DNA of 64,000 nt from Oscillibacter sp. (GCA_017937405.1 JAGBDS010000033.1:1-64000); one strand, 5' to 3'. Shown: positions 27,434 through 35,793, counted from the first letter of the stretch. Notes: a model not told the origin generated them from the sequence alone. Numbers and translations are program-made.

Positions 27434-28514
27434 ATTTGGAAAGCTGCTGCGGGTGTCGGTCTTCGGTCAGTCCCACGGCAGGGCCATCGGCGTGAATATT
27501 GACGGGCTCCCCGCCGGGGAAGCCATCGACATGGAGGAACTGAATGCGTTCCTTGACCGGCGGAAGCCGGGAAAGAGCCACCTGTCCACCATGCGGAAAG
27601 AGTCAGACACCCCCGTCTTTCTCTCAGGCCTTGAGAACGGCATCACCTGCGGCGCGCCGCTATGCGCCATCATTGAAAACAGCGACCAGCACTCCTCGGA
27701 TTACAGTGAACTTGCCGACAAGCCCCGGCCCTCCCACGCGGACTACACCGCCTGGGTGAAATGGGGCGGGCAGGCGGATATGCGGGGCGGCGGCCACTTT
27801 TCCGGCCGCCTGACGGCTCCGCTGTGCATCGCCGGCGGCATCGCCAAGCAAATTTTGGCCCGCCGGGGCGTCTATGTGGGCGCTCACCTTGCCTCCGTGG
27901 GCACGGAAAACGATTCCGCTTTCCCCCTGCACCCCACCGCCGCCCTCTTTGACGAGGTGGCTGCCAAGCCCTTCCCGGTGCTGGACGACCAGGCCGGAGA
28001 GCGGATGCAGGCCCTCATTCTGGAGGCCCGGGAGCATCTGGACTCCGTGGGCGGCGTCATCGAGTGTGCCGCCACGGGTATGCCCGCCGGACTGGGAGAC
28101 CCCATGTTCGACGGTATCGAGAACCGTTTAGCCGCTGCCCTGTTCGGCATCCCCGCCGTGAAAGGTCTGGAATTCGGTCTGGGCTTTGGCTCCGTCCGGC
28201 TCCACGGCTCCGAGAACAACGACCCCTTCACTGTGGAAAACGGCCAAATCGTCACCGAGAGCAACCGTGCCGGCGGTATCCTGGGCGGCATCACCACCGG
28301 GATGCCCGTTACCCTGCGGGTGGCGATAAAGCCCACGCCGTCCATTTCCCAGGCCCAGCGGACTGTCAGCCTGTTGGCCATGGAGCCCGCGGAGCTGGTC
28401 ATCCGGGGCCGCCACGATCCCTGCATCGCCCACCGGGCCGTCCCGGTGGTGGAAGCCGTCACCGCGACGGTATTACTAGACTTACTTTTGGAGGGACACC
28501 ATGGAACTTTCTGA
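27423..28514 (+). CDS. aroC: Chorismate synthase
   Basis: 363 residues from ATG 27423 (GGGAGGTG upstream). It removes phosphate from EPSP to form chorismate with reduced FMN. Signatures: FGQSHGRAIGVNIDGLPAG near the start, the RPSHADYT segment, RGGGHFSGRLTAPLCIAGG, and a C-terminal RHDPCIAHRAVPVVEA. Overlaps of 11 bases with aroA and 14 bases with pheA indicate coupled translation. No flavin reductase domain is fused, so reduced FMN must come from another enzyme. Confidence 0.97.
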   Translation: MSSEFGKLLRVSVFGQSHGRAIGVNIDGLPAGEAIDMEELNAFLDRRKPGKSHLSTMRKESDTPVFLSGLENGITCGAPLCAIIENSDQHSSDYSELADKPRPSHADYTAWVKWGGQADMRGGGHFSGRLTAPLCIAGGIAKQILARRGVYVGAHLASVGTENDSAFPLHPTAALFDEVAAKPFPVLDDQAGERMQALILEAREHLDSVGGVIECAATGMPAGLGDPMFDGIENRLAAALFGIPAVKGLEFGLGFGSVRLHGSENNDPFTVENGQIVTESNRAGGILGGITTGMPVTLRVAIKPTPSISQAQRTVSLLAMEPAELVIRGRHDPCIAHRAVPVVEAVTATVLLDLLLEGHHGTF

Positions 28515-29637
28515 TATTCGTGTCAAAATCGACGCAGTGGACGACCAGCTTCTGGACCTCTTTCTCCAGCGTATGGCGCTGAGCGAGGAAGTGGCCGCCT
28601 ACAAAAACGAGCATAACCTTCCCATCCTGAATAAGACCCGTGAACGGGAAATTCTAGCCAAGGTCACGGAAAAGGCCGGGGAAAAGGAGCGGTACGCCTA
28701 CCACCTGTTCTCCACGCTGTTCGAGTTGGCCCGGTCCCGGCAGGCGGAGCTGATCGACGCCCCCACCAAGGTAGCCGCCCAGGTAGAGGCTTCTCTTGCC
28801 GCCGGCGGCCCCGTGTTCCCCCAGACGGGCCTGGTGGCCTGCCAGGGTGTAGAGGGTGCCAATTCCCAGGTGGCCTGCGACCGCATCCTGCCCCGAGGCA
28901 ACATCGTCTACGTCAAGACCTTCGACGCAGTCGTAGCCGCCGTGGAGTCCGGTCTGTGCAAATTCGGCGTGCTGCCCATTGAGAATAGCTCCAACGGCTC
29001 CGTCCGTGCCGTGTATGAACTGCTGCAGACCCACAAGCTGTCCGTGGTCCGCTCCACCCGGCTGTGCATCCGCCACGAGTTGCTGGCCCTGCCCGGTGTG
29101 AAGCTGGAAGACATTACAGAAATTTACTCTCACGAGCAGGCCATCGGCCAGTGCTCCAAGTTCCTGAACGGCCTCAACGGTGTCCGGGTGGTTCCCTGCG
29201 CCAACACCGCTGTGGCCGCCAAGATGGTGGCCGAGAGCGGCAGCCGTCACGCCGCTGCCATCTCCTCCCATCCCTGCGCGGCGCTGTACGGTCTGGAGTG
29301 CGTCAGCGACGACATTCAGAACAGCGACAACAACTACACCCGCTTCTTCTGCATCACCAAGGAGCCGGTCATCTACGCAGGCGCCAACCGCATCAGCCTC
29401 ATCATCGCCTGCGACAACAAGCCCGGCGCCCTGTATGAGATCCTGTCCAAGCTGGCGGCCCTGAATATCAACATGACAAAGCTGGAATCCTGCCCTGTCA
29501 GCGGCCGGAATTTCGAGTTCATGTTCTTCCTGGAGCTGGAGGCCGACGTGCAGGCCCCCGGCGTCCTGCCCATGCTGCAGGAGATGGAGCGGAGCTGCGC
29601 CAGCTTCAACTTCCTGGGCAGCTACGCGGAAGTCTGA
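28501..29637 (+). CDS. pheA: Bifunctional chorismate mutase/prephenate dehydratase
   Basis: 378 residues in three parts: an AroQ-type chorismate mutase helix bundle (1-90, IRVKIDAVDDQLLDLFLQRM), a prephenate dehydratase (about 108-290, with LPIENSSNGSV, SHEQAIGQC and the catalytic TRF at 280-282) and a C-terminal ACT domain (about 295-378; KPGALYEIL, ESCPVSGRNFEF) that binds Phe for feedback inhibition. The dehydratase start reads ACQGVEGANSQVAC where most enzymes have a GPxGTFS-type motif, a moderate divergence. It makes phenylpyruvate from chorismate and, through the mutase, also supplies prephenate to TyrA. Confidence 0.95.
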   Translation: MELSDIRVKIDAVDDQLLDLFLQRMALSEEVAAYKNEHNLPILNKTREREILAKVTEKAGEKERYAYHLFSTLFELARSRQAELIDAPTKVAAQVEASLAAGGPVFPQTGLVACQGVEGANSQVACDRILPRGNIVYVKTFDAVVAAVESGLCKFGVLPIENSSNGSVRAVYELLQTHKLSVVRSTRLCIRHELLALPGVKLEDITEIYSHEQAIGQCSKFLNGLNGVRVVPCANTAVAAKMVAESGSRHAAAISSHPCAALYGLECVSDDIQNSDNNYTRFFCITKEPVIYAGANRISLIIACDNKPGALYEILSKLAALNINMTKLESCPVSGRNFEFMFFLELEADVQAPGVLPMLQEMERSCASFNFLGSYAEV

Positions 29638-29639
29638 CG

Positions 29640-30884
29640 ATGGCGGAGAAGATTTTCGGACTGCTGGGCCGGAAGCTGGGCCACAGCTGGTCCGTGCCTA
29701 TCCACACCGCTCTGTGCTGCGAAGGCTACCGCCTGATCGAGCTGGAGCCCGACGAATTGGAGGGTTTTCTCCGCCAGCCCAACATCGGCGGGCTGAACGT
29801 CACCATCCCCTACAAGCGGGATGTGATGCCCTTATGCGATGTCATCGACCCCATGGCCCAGGCCATCGGCAGTGTCAACACCCTGACCCGCCGGGCCGAC
29901 GGCAAGCTGTACGCCTTCAACACCGACGCCGCCGGCTTCTGCTGGATGGCAGAGCGGGCAGGCATCTCCTTTACCGGGAAAAAGGCCGTCATTCTGGGCA
30001 GCGGCGGCGCGTCCCTGACCGCCGTGGCCTGTGCCAGACACCTGGGCGCCCGGGAGGTGGTGGTCATCTCCCGCTCCGGGGAAAACAACTACGGCAATCT
30101 GGACCGCCACGCAGACGCGGACATCGTGGTGAACACCACGCCGGTAGGGATGTACCCCAACACTGGCGCCGCGGCAGTGGACCTGACGGCCTTTCCCCGG
30201 TGCTCCGGCGTGCTGGACGTGGTATACAATCCCCGGCGCACCGCCCTGCTGCTGCAGGCGGAAGCGCTGGGCATCCCCTTCTCCGACGGGCTCCCCATGC
30301 TGGTGGCGCAGGCAAAAGCCGCGGAGGAGCACTTCTTTGAGAAGTCCATCCCAGACAGTGAAAATGAGCGTATTCTCGCCCAACTCCGGCAGGAATGCAC
30401 CAACATCGTCCTCATTGGAATGCCCGGCTGTGGAAAGACCACCGTCGGTCAGGCTCTGGCGGAGCTGACGGGCCGGGAGGCCATCGACATCGACCAACGC
30501 ATCGCGGAACGTGCCGGATGCTCCATCCCGGAGATTTTCGCCCAGGGAGGTGAAACCGCTTTCCGGGCTTTGGAGCGTGAGGAAACGGCAGAGGCCGGAA
30601 AACTATCCGGCAAGATCATCCTCACCGGCGGCGGTGTCATTAAGGATCAGCGAAACTATGCGCCGCTCCATCAGAACGGCCGCATCTACCACCTTATCCG
30701 GGACCTGAACATTTTGCCCACCGACGGACGCCCCCTGTCTCAGTCTGCTGACCTTTCTGCCATGTGGGCAGAGCGGGCGCCGCTGTACGCCCGGTTCCGG
30801 GACATGGAAGTTCAAAACAGCGGCTCCGTTCAGGAGACCGCTCAGGCGATCTGGAGGGATTTTTGTGAAAATTCTGGTACTTAA
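29640..30884 (+). CDS. aroE-aroK: Fused shikimate dehydrogenase-shikimate kinase
   Basis: 414 residues in one uninterrupted frame. Residues 1 to about 240 are AroE: GHSWSVPIH substrate loop, NVTIPYK with the catalytic Lys59, NTDAAGF with Asp97, and an ILGSGGAS NADP site. Residues from about 250 are AroK: Walker A GMPGCGKTT (260-268), the DID shikimate-binding Asp pair near 284, GGETAFRALE, and TGGGVIK (329-335). The polypeptide would convert 3-dehydroshikimate to shikimate-3-phosphate. The fusion explains the absence of a separate aroK in the cluster. The start is 2 bases after pheA with a weak ribosome site, so coupling is likely. Confidence 0.95.
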   Translation: MAEKIFGLLGRKLGHSWSVPIHTALCCEGYRLIELEPDELEGFLRQPNIGGLNVTIPYKRDVMPLCDVIDPMAQAIGSVNTLTRRADGKLYAFNTDAAGFCWMAERAGISFTGKKAVILGSGGASLTAVACARHLGAREVVVISRSGENNYGNLDRHADADIVVNTTPVGMYPNTGAAAVDLTAFPRCSGVLDVVYNPRRTALLLQAEALGIPFSDGLPMLVAQAKAAEEHFFEKSIPDSENERILAQLRQECTNIVLIGMPGCGKTTVGQALAELTGREAIDIDQRIAERAGCSIPEIFAQGGETAFRALEREETAEAGKLSGKIILTGGGVIKDQRNYAPLHQNGRIYHLIRDLNILPTDGRPLSQSADLSAMWAERAPLYARFRDMEVQNSGSVQETAQAIWRDFCENSGT

Positions 30885-31296
30885 CGGCCCCAATATGAAT
30901 ATGCTGGGCATCCGCCAGCCGGAGATCTACGGCAAGGCCACCTATCAGGACCTATGCGAGATGCTCCAGGCGGAGGCAAACCGGCTGGGCGTGGAAATCA
31001 GCTTCTTCCAGTCCAACCACGAGGGTGCCCTGGTGGACGCCATCCAGCAGGCCTATTTTGACAAGGTGGACGGCATCATCATCAACCCGGCGGCCTACAC
31101 CCACACCAGCGTGGCGCTGCTGGACGCGGTGAAAGCAGTGGGTATCCCCACGGTGGAGGTCCATGTCTCCGACCCAGACAGCCGGGAGGAGTTCCGCCAT
31201 GTATCCTATATCCGGGCAGCCTGCAAAGCCACCATCCGGGGCCATGGCCTGCCGGGGTATGTGGAGGCACTGCACCTGCTTTGCGAACGAAAGTAA
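30865..31296 (+). CDS. aroQ: Type II 3-dehydroquinate dehydratase
   Basis: 143 residues from a GTG at 30865 inside the end of the aroE-aroK fusion (20-base overlap; GGAGGG upstream). Typical dodecameric type II enzyme: LVLNGPNMNMLGIRQPEIYG with the active-site lid residues, FFQSNHEGALVDAIQQA, INPAAYTHTSVALLDA, and VEVHVSDPDSREEFR. It turns 3-dehydroquinate into 3-dehydroshikimate. This is the last gene of the operon and completes all seven shikimate steps within 8 kb. Two terminator hairpins follow. Confidence 0.96.
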   Translation: MKILVLNGPNMNMLGIRQPEIYGKATYQDLCEMLQAEANRLGVEISFFQSNHEGALVDAIQQAYFDKVDGIIINPAAYTHTSVALLDAVKAVGIPTVEVHVSDPDSREEFRHVSYIRAACKATIRGHGLPGYVEALHLLCERK

Positions 31297-31301
31297 ATAT
31301 G

Positions 31302-31334
31302 AACACGCCGCAGTCTCAATGACTGCGGCGTGTT
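31302..31334 (+). terminator. Hairpin at the end of the aromatic operon
   Basis: 13-bp perfect stem AACACGCCGCAGT / ACTGCGGCGTGTT with a 7-base loop, then TTGT. Confidence 0.75.
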
Positions 31335-31338
31335 TGTA

Positions 31339-31372
31339 AAAAAGGACTGCCGCGAAAGCGGCAGTCCTTTTT
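31339..31372. terminator. Bidirectional terminator between aroQ and cstA
   Basis: 15-bp perfect stem AAAAAGGACTGCCGC / GCGGCAGTCCTTTTT around a GAAA tetraloop; serves aroQ on plus and cstA on minus. Confidence 0.9.
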
Positions 31373-31418
31373 GATTGAACAGCGGAGACTGGCAAAACTC
31401 CGTCGTCAGAAAGAAGTC

Positions 31419-33107
31419 TTACTTCTTGGCGGGCTTCTTGCTGGTCAGAGCCTTGAAGCCCTCGACCACCAGAACCACAGCCAGAACCACCAGCACGGCA
31501 GAGAACAGGCACTGCAGCACGTCGGCGGCAACAGTGGGATTCTCGGGAGGAGTGATCAGACGGCCCAGCTTGGTCTTGAAGGTGATGCACAGGGAGGTCA
31601 CGGTAGCGGCCAGCATGAACACCATGGGGATGTAGAACATCTTGTTGTTCTTGCCGATGTTGCCCAGCCAGGCAGCGGAGGCCAGCAGAGCCAGAGCAGC
31701 CAGCAGCTGGTTAGCAGCACCGAACAGGGGCCAAATCAGGCTGTAACCACCGGTCATCAGGATGCCGCCGATCACAACGGTGATGAGGGTAGCCACGAAG
31801 GGATTGGAGACAGCCTTCTTGAAGCCGGTCAGGTTCTCCACGCTCTCGCCCTCGTCCACGAAGAACTCCTGCAGCATGTAGCGGGCCAGACGGGTGGCGG
31901 TATCCAGAGAGGTCAGGCAGAAGGCGGAAACGGCCAGAATCAGCACGGAGTACATGACGTCATAGGGCAGGCCGACCTTCTCCAGCATGGTGGCGATACC
32001 GGTGGCAAACACCTGAGTGGGAGTGCCAGCGGGCAGAGCGCCGTCAGCAAACAGGAAGGACACGCAGATCAGGGAGATGACAGCGAGGCCGCACTCGATC
32101 AGCATGCCGCCGTAGCCGATAGCCAGAGCATCGCTCTCCTTGTCCAACTGCTTGGCAGTGGTGCCGGAGCCCACCAGAGAGTGGAAGCCGGAAATGGAGC
32201 CGCAGGCCACGGTGATGAACAGAACGGGGAACAGCTGGCTGTTGCCGTTGATGCCGCCGAAGCCGGTGAAAGCGGGCAGGTTCATGGCGGGGTGAGCCAC
32301 CACGACGCCGACGATAGCCAGAATGATCATGCCGTACAGCAGGAAGCTGTTCAGGTAGTCACGGGGCTGCAGCAGGATCCACACGGGAGTGACGGAAGCG
32401 ACCAGGATGTAAGCCAGAACGAAGATCTCCCAGAAGGTCTTGCTCAGATGGATGGGGAACATGTAGCCCAGGGCAATGCAGGCCACCAGAGCGATAACGC
32501 CGATGACGGTGGACACGCCCAGAGGAGCATTGCGGCGATAGACCAGGAAGCCGAACACGATCGCCAGCACGATGAACAGCATGGAGATCATGGCGGTACG
32601 GCCGTTGGCCAGATTGTAGGCCTCGGTGCCCTCGGCGCCGGAGGCGAAAGTGCCGACCACGATGGAGCCGAAAGCGGCAACCACCAGCAGCAGGGTCAGA
32701 TAGGCGAACACCAGGAACAGCTTCTTGCCCCGGCGGCCGATGTTGACCTCGATGACGTGGCCGATGGACTTGCCCTCATGACGGATAGAGGAGAACAGAG
32801 CGGCGAAGTCGTGGGTGGAGCCGATGAAGACGCCGCCGATCAGGATCCACAGCAGGACGGGCAGCCAACCAAAGATAGCGGCCTGAATGGGGCCGTTGAT
32901 GGGGCCGGCGCCTGCGATGGAGGCGAAGTGGTGGCCCAGCAGGACGGGCGCCTTAGCGGCGACATAGTCGTTGCCGTCAGCCATGGTGTGAGCGGGGGTC
33001 TCTCTGGAAGGATCGACGCCCCACTGCTTAGCCAGCCATCTGCCGTAGAACAGATAGCCGCAGACCAGCACGACGATGCTGATCAGCAGGATAACGAGTG
33101 AGTTCAT
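31419..33107 (-). CDS. cstA: CstA-family carbon starvation protein (pyruvate/peptide transporter)
   Basis: 562 residues with about 14-16 hydrophobic segments, the shorter CstA form typical of Firmicutes. Family marks: the N-terminal FYGRWLAKQWGVD, HHFASIAGAGPINGPIQAA and GSTHDFAALFSSIRHEGKSI, and GSGTTAKQLDKESDALAIGY later on. E. coli CstA and YjiY are linked to peptide and pyruvate uptake. It lies 16 bases downstream of a conserved small gene and probably shares its promoter. GAAGGGAGAG precedes the ATG. Confidence 0.94.
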   Translation of the reverse strand: MNSLVILLISIVVLVCGYLFYGRWLAKQWGVDPSRETPAHTMADGNDYVAAKAPVLLGHHFASIAGAGPINGPIQAAIFGWLPVLLWILIGGVFIGSTHDFAALFSSIRHEGKSIGHVIEVNIGRRGKKLFLVFAYLTLLLVVAAFGSIVVGTFASGAEGTEAYNLANGRTAMISMLFIVLAIVFGFLVYRRNAPLGVSTVIGVIALVACIALGYMFPIHLSKTFWEIFVLAYILVASVTPVWILLQPRDYLNSFLLYGMIILAIVGVVVAHPAMNLPAFTGFGGINGNSQLFPVLFITVACGSISGFHSLVGSGTTAKQLDKESDALAIGYGGMLIECGLAVISLICVSFLFADGALPAGTPTQVFATGIATMLEKVGLPYDVMYSVLILAVSAFCLTSLDTATRLARYMLQEFFVDEGESVENLTGFKKAVSNPFVATLITVVIGGILMTGGYSLIWPLFGAANQLLAALALLASAAWLGNIGKNNKMFYIPMVFMLAATVTSLCITFKTKLGRLITPPENPTVAADVLQCLFSAVLVVLAVVLVVEGFKALTSKKPAKK

Positions 33108-33123
33108 ACTATACTCTCCCTTC

Positions 33124-33648
33124 TTATTTGGCCTTGGGATCGGGACCGAAGTTCCGCTCCAAGGTCTTGCGCGCTTCCTTTCCGGCTGGATTGGAAAGGA
33201 AGCTCTGCGTGGAACATTCCATTGCTGCTATGTGATACTCCATCCAGCCGTGGAGTGCCAGCCGAAAGTTTTTCCGGAAGCGCGTCTTTTGGATGAGCTT
33301 CTTCGCCTCCGGGTCGATGGTGTCCGCTAGGATCACCAGCGTGACAAAAGAGAACATATGCTCGCCGCTGGGCTTGATCGTGTCAAGTCCGGCCTTGCGG
33401 GACAGCTCGATCTGGTTTTGCAGTGTTTGCACATCCAGATGCTCCGTCACATAGAAGTAGACGTACTCGTGCTGCTCCGTGGCGTAGACCACGTGGGCCT
33501 TGGTGGCGATGTAGTTCTCCTCGCGGAAATGGTAGAGTGCGGTGGCGGGGAATTGTCCGCCCTCCACAGGAACATCCCGCTCGATGTCAAAGTAATAGGA
33601 GTAGGCATTCAGCAGCTTTTCCAGCCGCTCCTGCAGAGTCATTTCCAT
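33124..33648 (-). CDS. Conserved hypothetical protein upstream of cstA
   Basis: 174 residues from ATG 33648, which has GGGGGAAG just upstream; the ATG at 33681 would leave almost no leader after the predicted promoter and has no ribosome site. I do not recognise a named family. The protein is soluble, without signal peptide or membrane segment. It has a short helical start (LQERLEKLLNAYSYYFDIER), a central beta-rich part with many Tyr and His (ATEQHEYVYFYVTEHLD), and a basic helical C-terminal half (KKLIQKTRFRKNFRLALHGW). Its place 16 bases before cstA suggests a function tied to that transporter. Confidence 0.8.
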   Translation of the reverse strand: MEMTLQERLEKLLNAYSYYFDIERDVPVEGGQFPATALYHFREENYIATKAHVVYATEQHEYVYFYVTEHLDVQTLQNQIELSRKAGLDTIKPSGEHMFSFVTLVILADTIDPEAKKLIQKTRFRKNFRLALHGWMEYHIAAMECSTQSFLSNPAGKEARKTLERNFGPDPKAK

Positions 33649-33700
33649 GAGCTTCCCCCTGTCGTCTTTGTAAAATCGCAAAATCCCACCTATGACGGCT

Positions 33701-33729
33701 ATTATACACGCTCTTTTCGATTTTGTTAA
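33701..33729 (-). promoter_or_regulatory. Promoter of the hypothetical-cstA operon
   Basis: On the minus strand: TTAACA (33729-33724), 17-bp spacer, TATAAT (33706-33701), about 45 bases before the ATG at 33648. Confidence 0.8.
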
Positions 33730-33970
33730 GGGGGTTCGTTAAAATTTGTGTACAATTTGTGAATAACCGCTTAAAAATTGTGGATTTTACAGACTCAATT
33801 TCTAATTTTTTCTATTTCTTGTGTTTATTTCTCACATTTTTTCACATCGCTTTTTGTTCATTTTGCCTCTATGTTCTGAAACATCTGTCATGTCACCGCG
33901 AGAGATGGTCTTTACATCCTGTACTATTTTCTTTGCAGAAAGCATCTTTTTCTTTAGAGGCCGCATATAA
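33730..33970. other. AT-rich intergenic stretch without a gene
   Basis: Between the cstA-operon promoter and the GntR terminator. It is distinctly AT-rich against the GC-rich surroundings. I see no credible reading frame, RNA motif or repeat; it may hold upstream promoter elements or regulator sites for the cstA operon (for example GTGTACAATTTGTGAA near 33749). Confidence 0.5.
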
Positions 33971-33972
33971 AA

Positions 33973-33997
33973 AAGGACGGTGCTGTGCGCCGTCCTT
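33973..33997 (-). terminator. Terminator of the GntR regulator gene
   Basis: 8-9-bp stem AAGGACGG / CCGTCCTT followed by TTTTTTATA on the minus strand. Confidence 0.8.
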
Positions 33998-34006
33998 GGG
34001 CTATCT

Positions 34007-34690
34007 TCAATCCTGCAGCGTATTGATCAGATGCTTCATGTGGATGCTCATGGCGTGGCGGGCGCCGGCCTCGTCCCGTTTCAGCAGGAAATCCAAAATC
34101 AGGCGGTTGTCGCTGACGGCAATGTCCTGCATATGCTGCCGGTTCTGGGAGATCTGCAAAATTTCATTGACGGCACTGTTGATGATAGGGTACAGCCGCC
34201 GCATATATTCATTGTGGGACGCCTTGATGATGGCCCAGTGAAACTCCTGGTCTGCCAGGGGCCAGTCGCCTCCCTCCGCGGCAATGCGCTCCATCCGCTG
34301 GGCCTTCTTCTCGATTTGGGCCAGCTCCTCGTCCGTCGCCCGCAGGCAGGCCAGAGCCACGGTGGCTGGCTCAAAGATCAGCCGCATCTCAAACAGGTCC
34401 TTCGCCCGCACCCGGGAACGCAGCCCCGCCAGGCTGGTCAGGTCCAGGCCGGCGGCAGGCAGGTCCTCACTGACAAAGGTTCCCTTGCCCCGGCGGATCT
34501 CCAGGACGCCCTGGGCCACCAGGAACGAGATAGCCTCCCGCAGAGTAGTCCGGCTGACCTTCAGCGCCTCACTGAGCTCGTTCTCATTGGGCAGCTTGCT
34601 GCCCGGCGCGTACCGGTGCTCATCCACGATCATTTCATACAGCCGGTCAGAGGTCTGCTCCGACAGCTTTGTCTTTCTGATTTCCGCCAT
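34007..34690 (-). CDS. FadR/GntR-family transcriptional regulator
   Basis: 227 residues. The N-terminal winged helix is classic GntR (SKLPNENELSEALKVSRTTL, then REAISFLVAQGVLEIRRGKG), and the C-terminal half is an FCD ligand domain with the metal-binding Asp/His pattern (MRLIFEPATVALACL; DQEFHWAIIKASHN; MSIHMKHL). FCD regulators usually bind organic acids such as lactate, pyruvate, gluconate or fatty-acid derivatives. The gene is divergent from the ATPase/2-oxoacid oxidoreductase operon, and TGACATCATAC repeats flank that operon's promoter, so this regulator is the likely local repressor. Its ligand may be a 2-oxoacid or acyl compound; that is inference. Confidence 0.92.
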   Translation of the reverse strand: MAEIRKTKLSEQTSDRLYEMIVDEHRYAPGSKLPNENELSEALKVSRTTLREAISFLVAQGVLEIRRGKGTFVSEDLPAAGLDLTSLAGLRSRVRAKDLFEMRLIFEPATVALACLRATDEELAQIEKKAQRMERIAAEGGDWPLADQEFHWAIIKASHNEYMRRLYPIINSAVNEILQISQNRQHMQDIAVSDNRLILDFLLKRDEAGARHAMSIHMKHLINTLQD

Positions 34691-34733
34691 AATCCGTGCC
34701 TCCTTTGCGGTCTGCTTATATCTGATACAAAAT

Positions 34734-34762
34734 AATATAAGTCGTTTTTCATAAAATTACAA
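34734..34762 (-). promoter_or_regulatory. Promoter of the GntR regulator gene
   Basis: On the minus strand: TTGTAA (34762-34757), 17-bp spacer, TATATT (34739-34734). It is back to back with the promoter at 34770. Confidence 0.7.
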
Positions 34763-34764
34763 GT

Positions 34765-34808
34765 GTCTCTTGACATCATACCATTACAGGTATACAATGA
34801 CATCATAC
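34765..34808. promoter_or_regulatory. Paired candidate operator for the GntR regulator
   Basis: Two identical TGACATCATAC repeats (34771-34781 and 34798-34808), spaced 27 bp. The first overlaps the -35 and the second begins at the end of the -10 of the plus-strand promoter, so bound protein would block it from both sides. The reverse complement TGTATGATGTCA also occurs at 22071-22082. Confidence 0.6.
34770..34798 (+). promoter_or_regulatory. Promoter of the ATPase/2-oxoacid oxidoreductase operon
   Basis: TTGACA (34770-34775), exactly 17 bp, TACAAT (34793-34798), about 50 bases before the start at 34850. A near-consensus sigma-A promoter. Confidence 0.85.
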
Positions 34809-34849
34809 AACGTCAAGCAAAATAATACAACCGTTTTGGAGGTGTTTGT

Positions 34850-35530
34850 TTGTCCGCCTCAGCCATTTGTCCCCACCGCATTTCCATCGTCACCGGCCAC
34901 TATGGCACCGGCAAAACCGAGTTCTCCGTGAACCTGGCGCTGGCGCTGGCAGCGGAGGGCGCCTCCGTGATGCTGGCCGACCTGGATATCGTGAATCCTT
35001 ATTTTCGGTCCAGAGAACGGCGTAACCTGCTGGAGGAAGCCGGTGTCCGGCTGATCTCCTCCTCTCAGGCCTGCTCCGACGCTGACGTTCCCGCCCTGCC
35101 GGCGGAGCTGCTGACCATTCTGGAAAACCGTAATCTCCGGGGCGTACTGGATATCGGCGGCGACCCTGTTGGTGCCCGGGTGCTGGCCCGGTTCCAGCCC
35201 AAGCTCGTCCAGGAGGACTACCAGCTCATCTATGTGCTCAACGCCAACCGGCCGGAGGTCCGCACCGCGGAAACCGCCGTCACTTACCTGCGGGGCATTG
35301 AGGCCACCACCGGCCTGACCTGCACCGGCATCGTGAACAACACCCATCTCTGCGGCGAGACCACAGAGGACGAGATCCGCAAGGGCGCGGCCCTGGCGGC
35401 GGAGGTGTCCCAAGAGACAGGTATCCCCGTGCTCTGCCATGTTGCCGAGGAAAAATTTCTTTCAGCTTTGTCCGATCTGCCGGAAACCGTGTTTCCGATC
35501 ACCATTAAAATGAAAAAGCCGTGGGAATGA
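34850..35530 (+). CDS. ParA/CobQ-like P-loop ATPase
   Basis: 226 residues, starting with TTG at 34850 with TGGAGGTG 5 bases upstream. The Walker A is GHYGTGKT (16-23), followed by an Asp-rich switch MLADLDIVNPYFRSRERR and a GVLDIGGDPVGARVLARF segment, the deviant P-loop pattern of the SIMIBI class. It is not a plasmid partition protein by context: it is the first gene of a 2-oxoacid:ferredoxin oxidoreductase operon. A role in cofactor or Fe-S assembly for that complex, or in its regulation, is possible, but nothing in the sequence proves it. The gap to the ferredoxin gene is 33 bases. Confidence 0.85.
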   Translation: MSASAICPHRISIVTGHYGTGKTEFSVNLALALAAEGASVMLADLDIVNPYFRSRERRNLLEEAGVRLISSSQACSDADVPALPAELLTILENRNLRGVLDIGGDPVGARVLARFQPKLVQEDYQLIYVLNANRPEVRTAETAVTYLRGIEATTGLTCTGIVNNTHLCGETTEDEIRKGAALAAEVSQETGIPVLCHVAEEKFLSALSDLPETVFPITIKMKKPWE

Positions 35531-35563
35531 CCACGACAGAAGGGGAAGGAGGACCACACCACT

Positions 35564-35776
35564 ATGTCTGCGAAAGTCACATTCAATTCCGACCGCTGCA
35601 AAGGGTGCGAGCTGTGCACCACCGTGTGTCCCAAGCACATCGTCATCATTGACCACGAGTCCATCAACCGCAAGGGCTACCACCCCGCCACCGTGTCGGA
35701 CATGGAGCAGTGCATCGGCTGCGCCAGCTGCGCGAAGATCTGCCCCGATTCCATCATCACCGTTGAGAAATTCTGA
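35564..35776 (+). CDS. Ferredoxin-like delta subunit of a 2-oxoacid:ferredoxin oxidoreductase
   Basis: 70 residues with two [4Fe-4S] motifs: CKGCELCTTVCP and CIGCASCAKICP, each CxxCxxCxxxCP. It is the electron-carrying subunit that passes electrons from the thiamine-bearing subunit to external ferredoxin. AGGAGGA precedes the start. The following alpha subunit gene starts 17 bases later. Confidence 0.94.
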   Translation: MSAKVTFNSDRCKGCELCTTVCPKHIVIIDHESINRKGYHPATVSDMEQCIGCASCAKICPDSIITVEKF

Positions 35777-35793
35777 GAAGGAGGTCGTTATTC

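Noticed and set aside
31371..33101. 576-codon plus-strand frame over cstA
   Set aside because: Gln/His-rich antisense shadow of a clear multi-membrane transporter gene.
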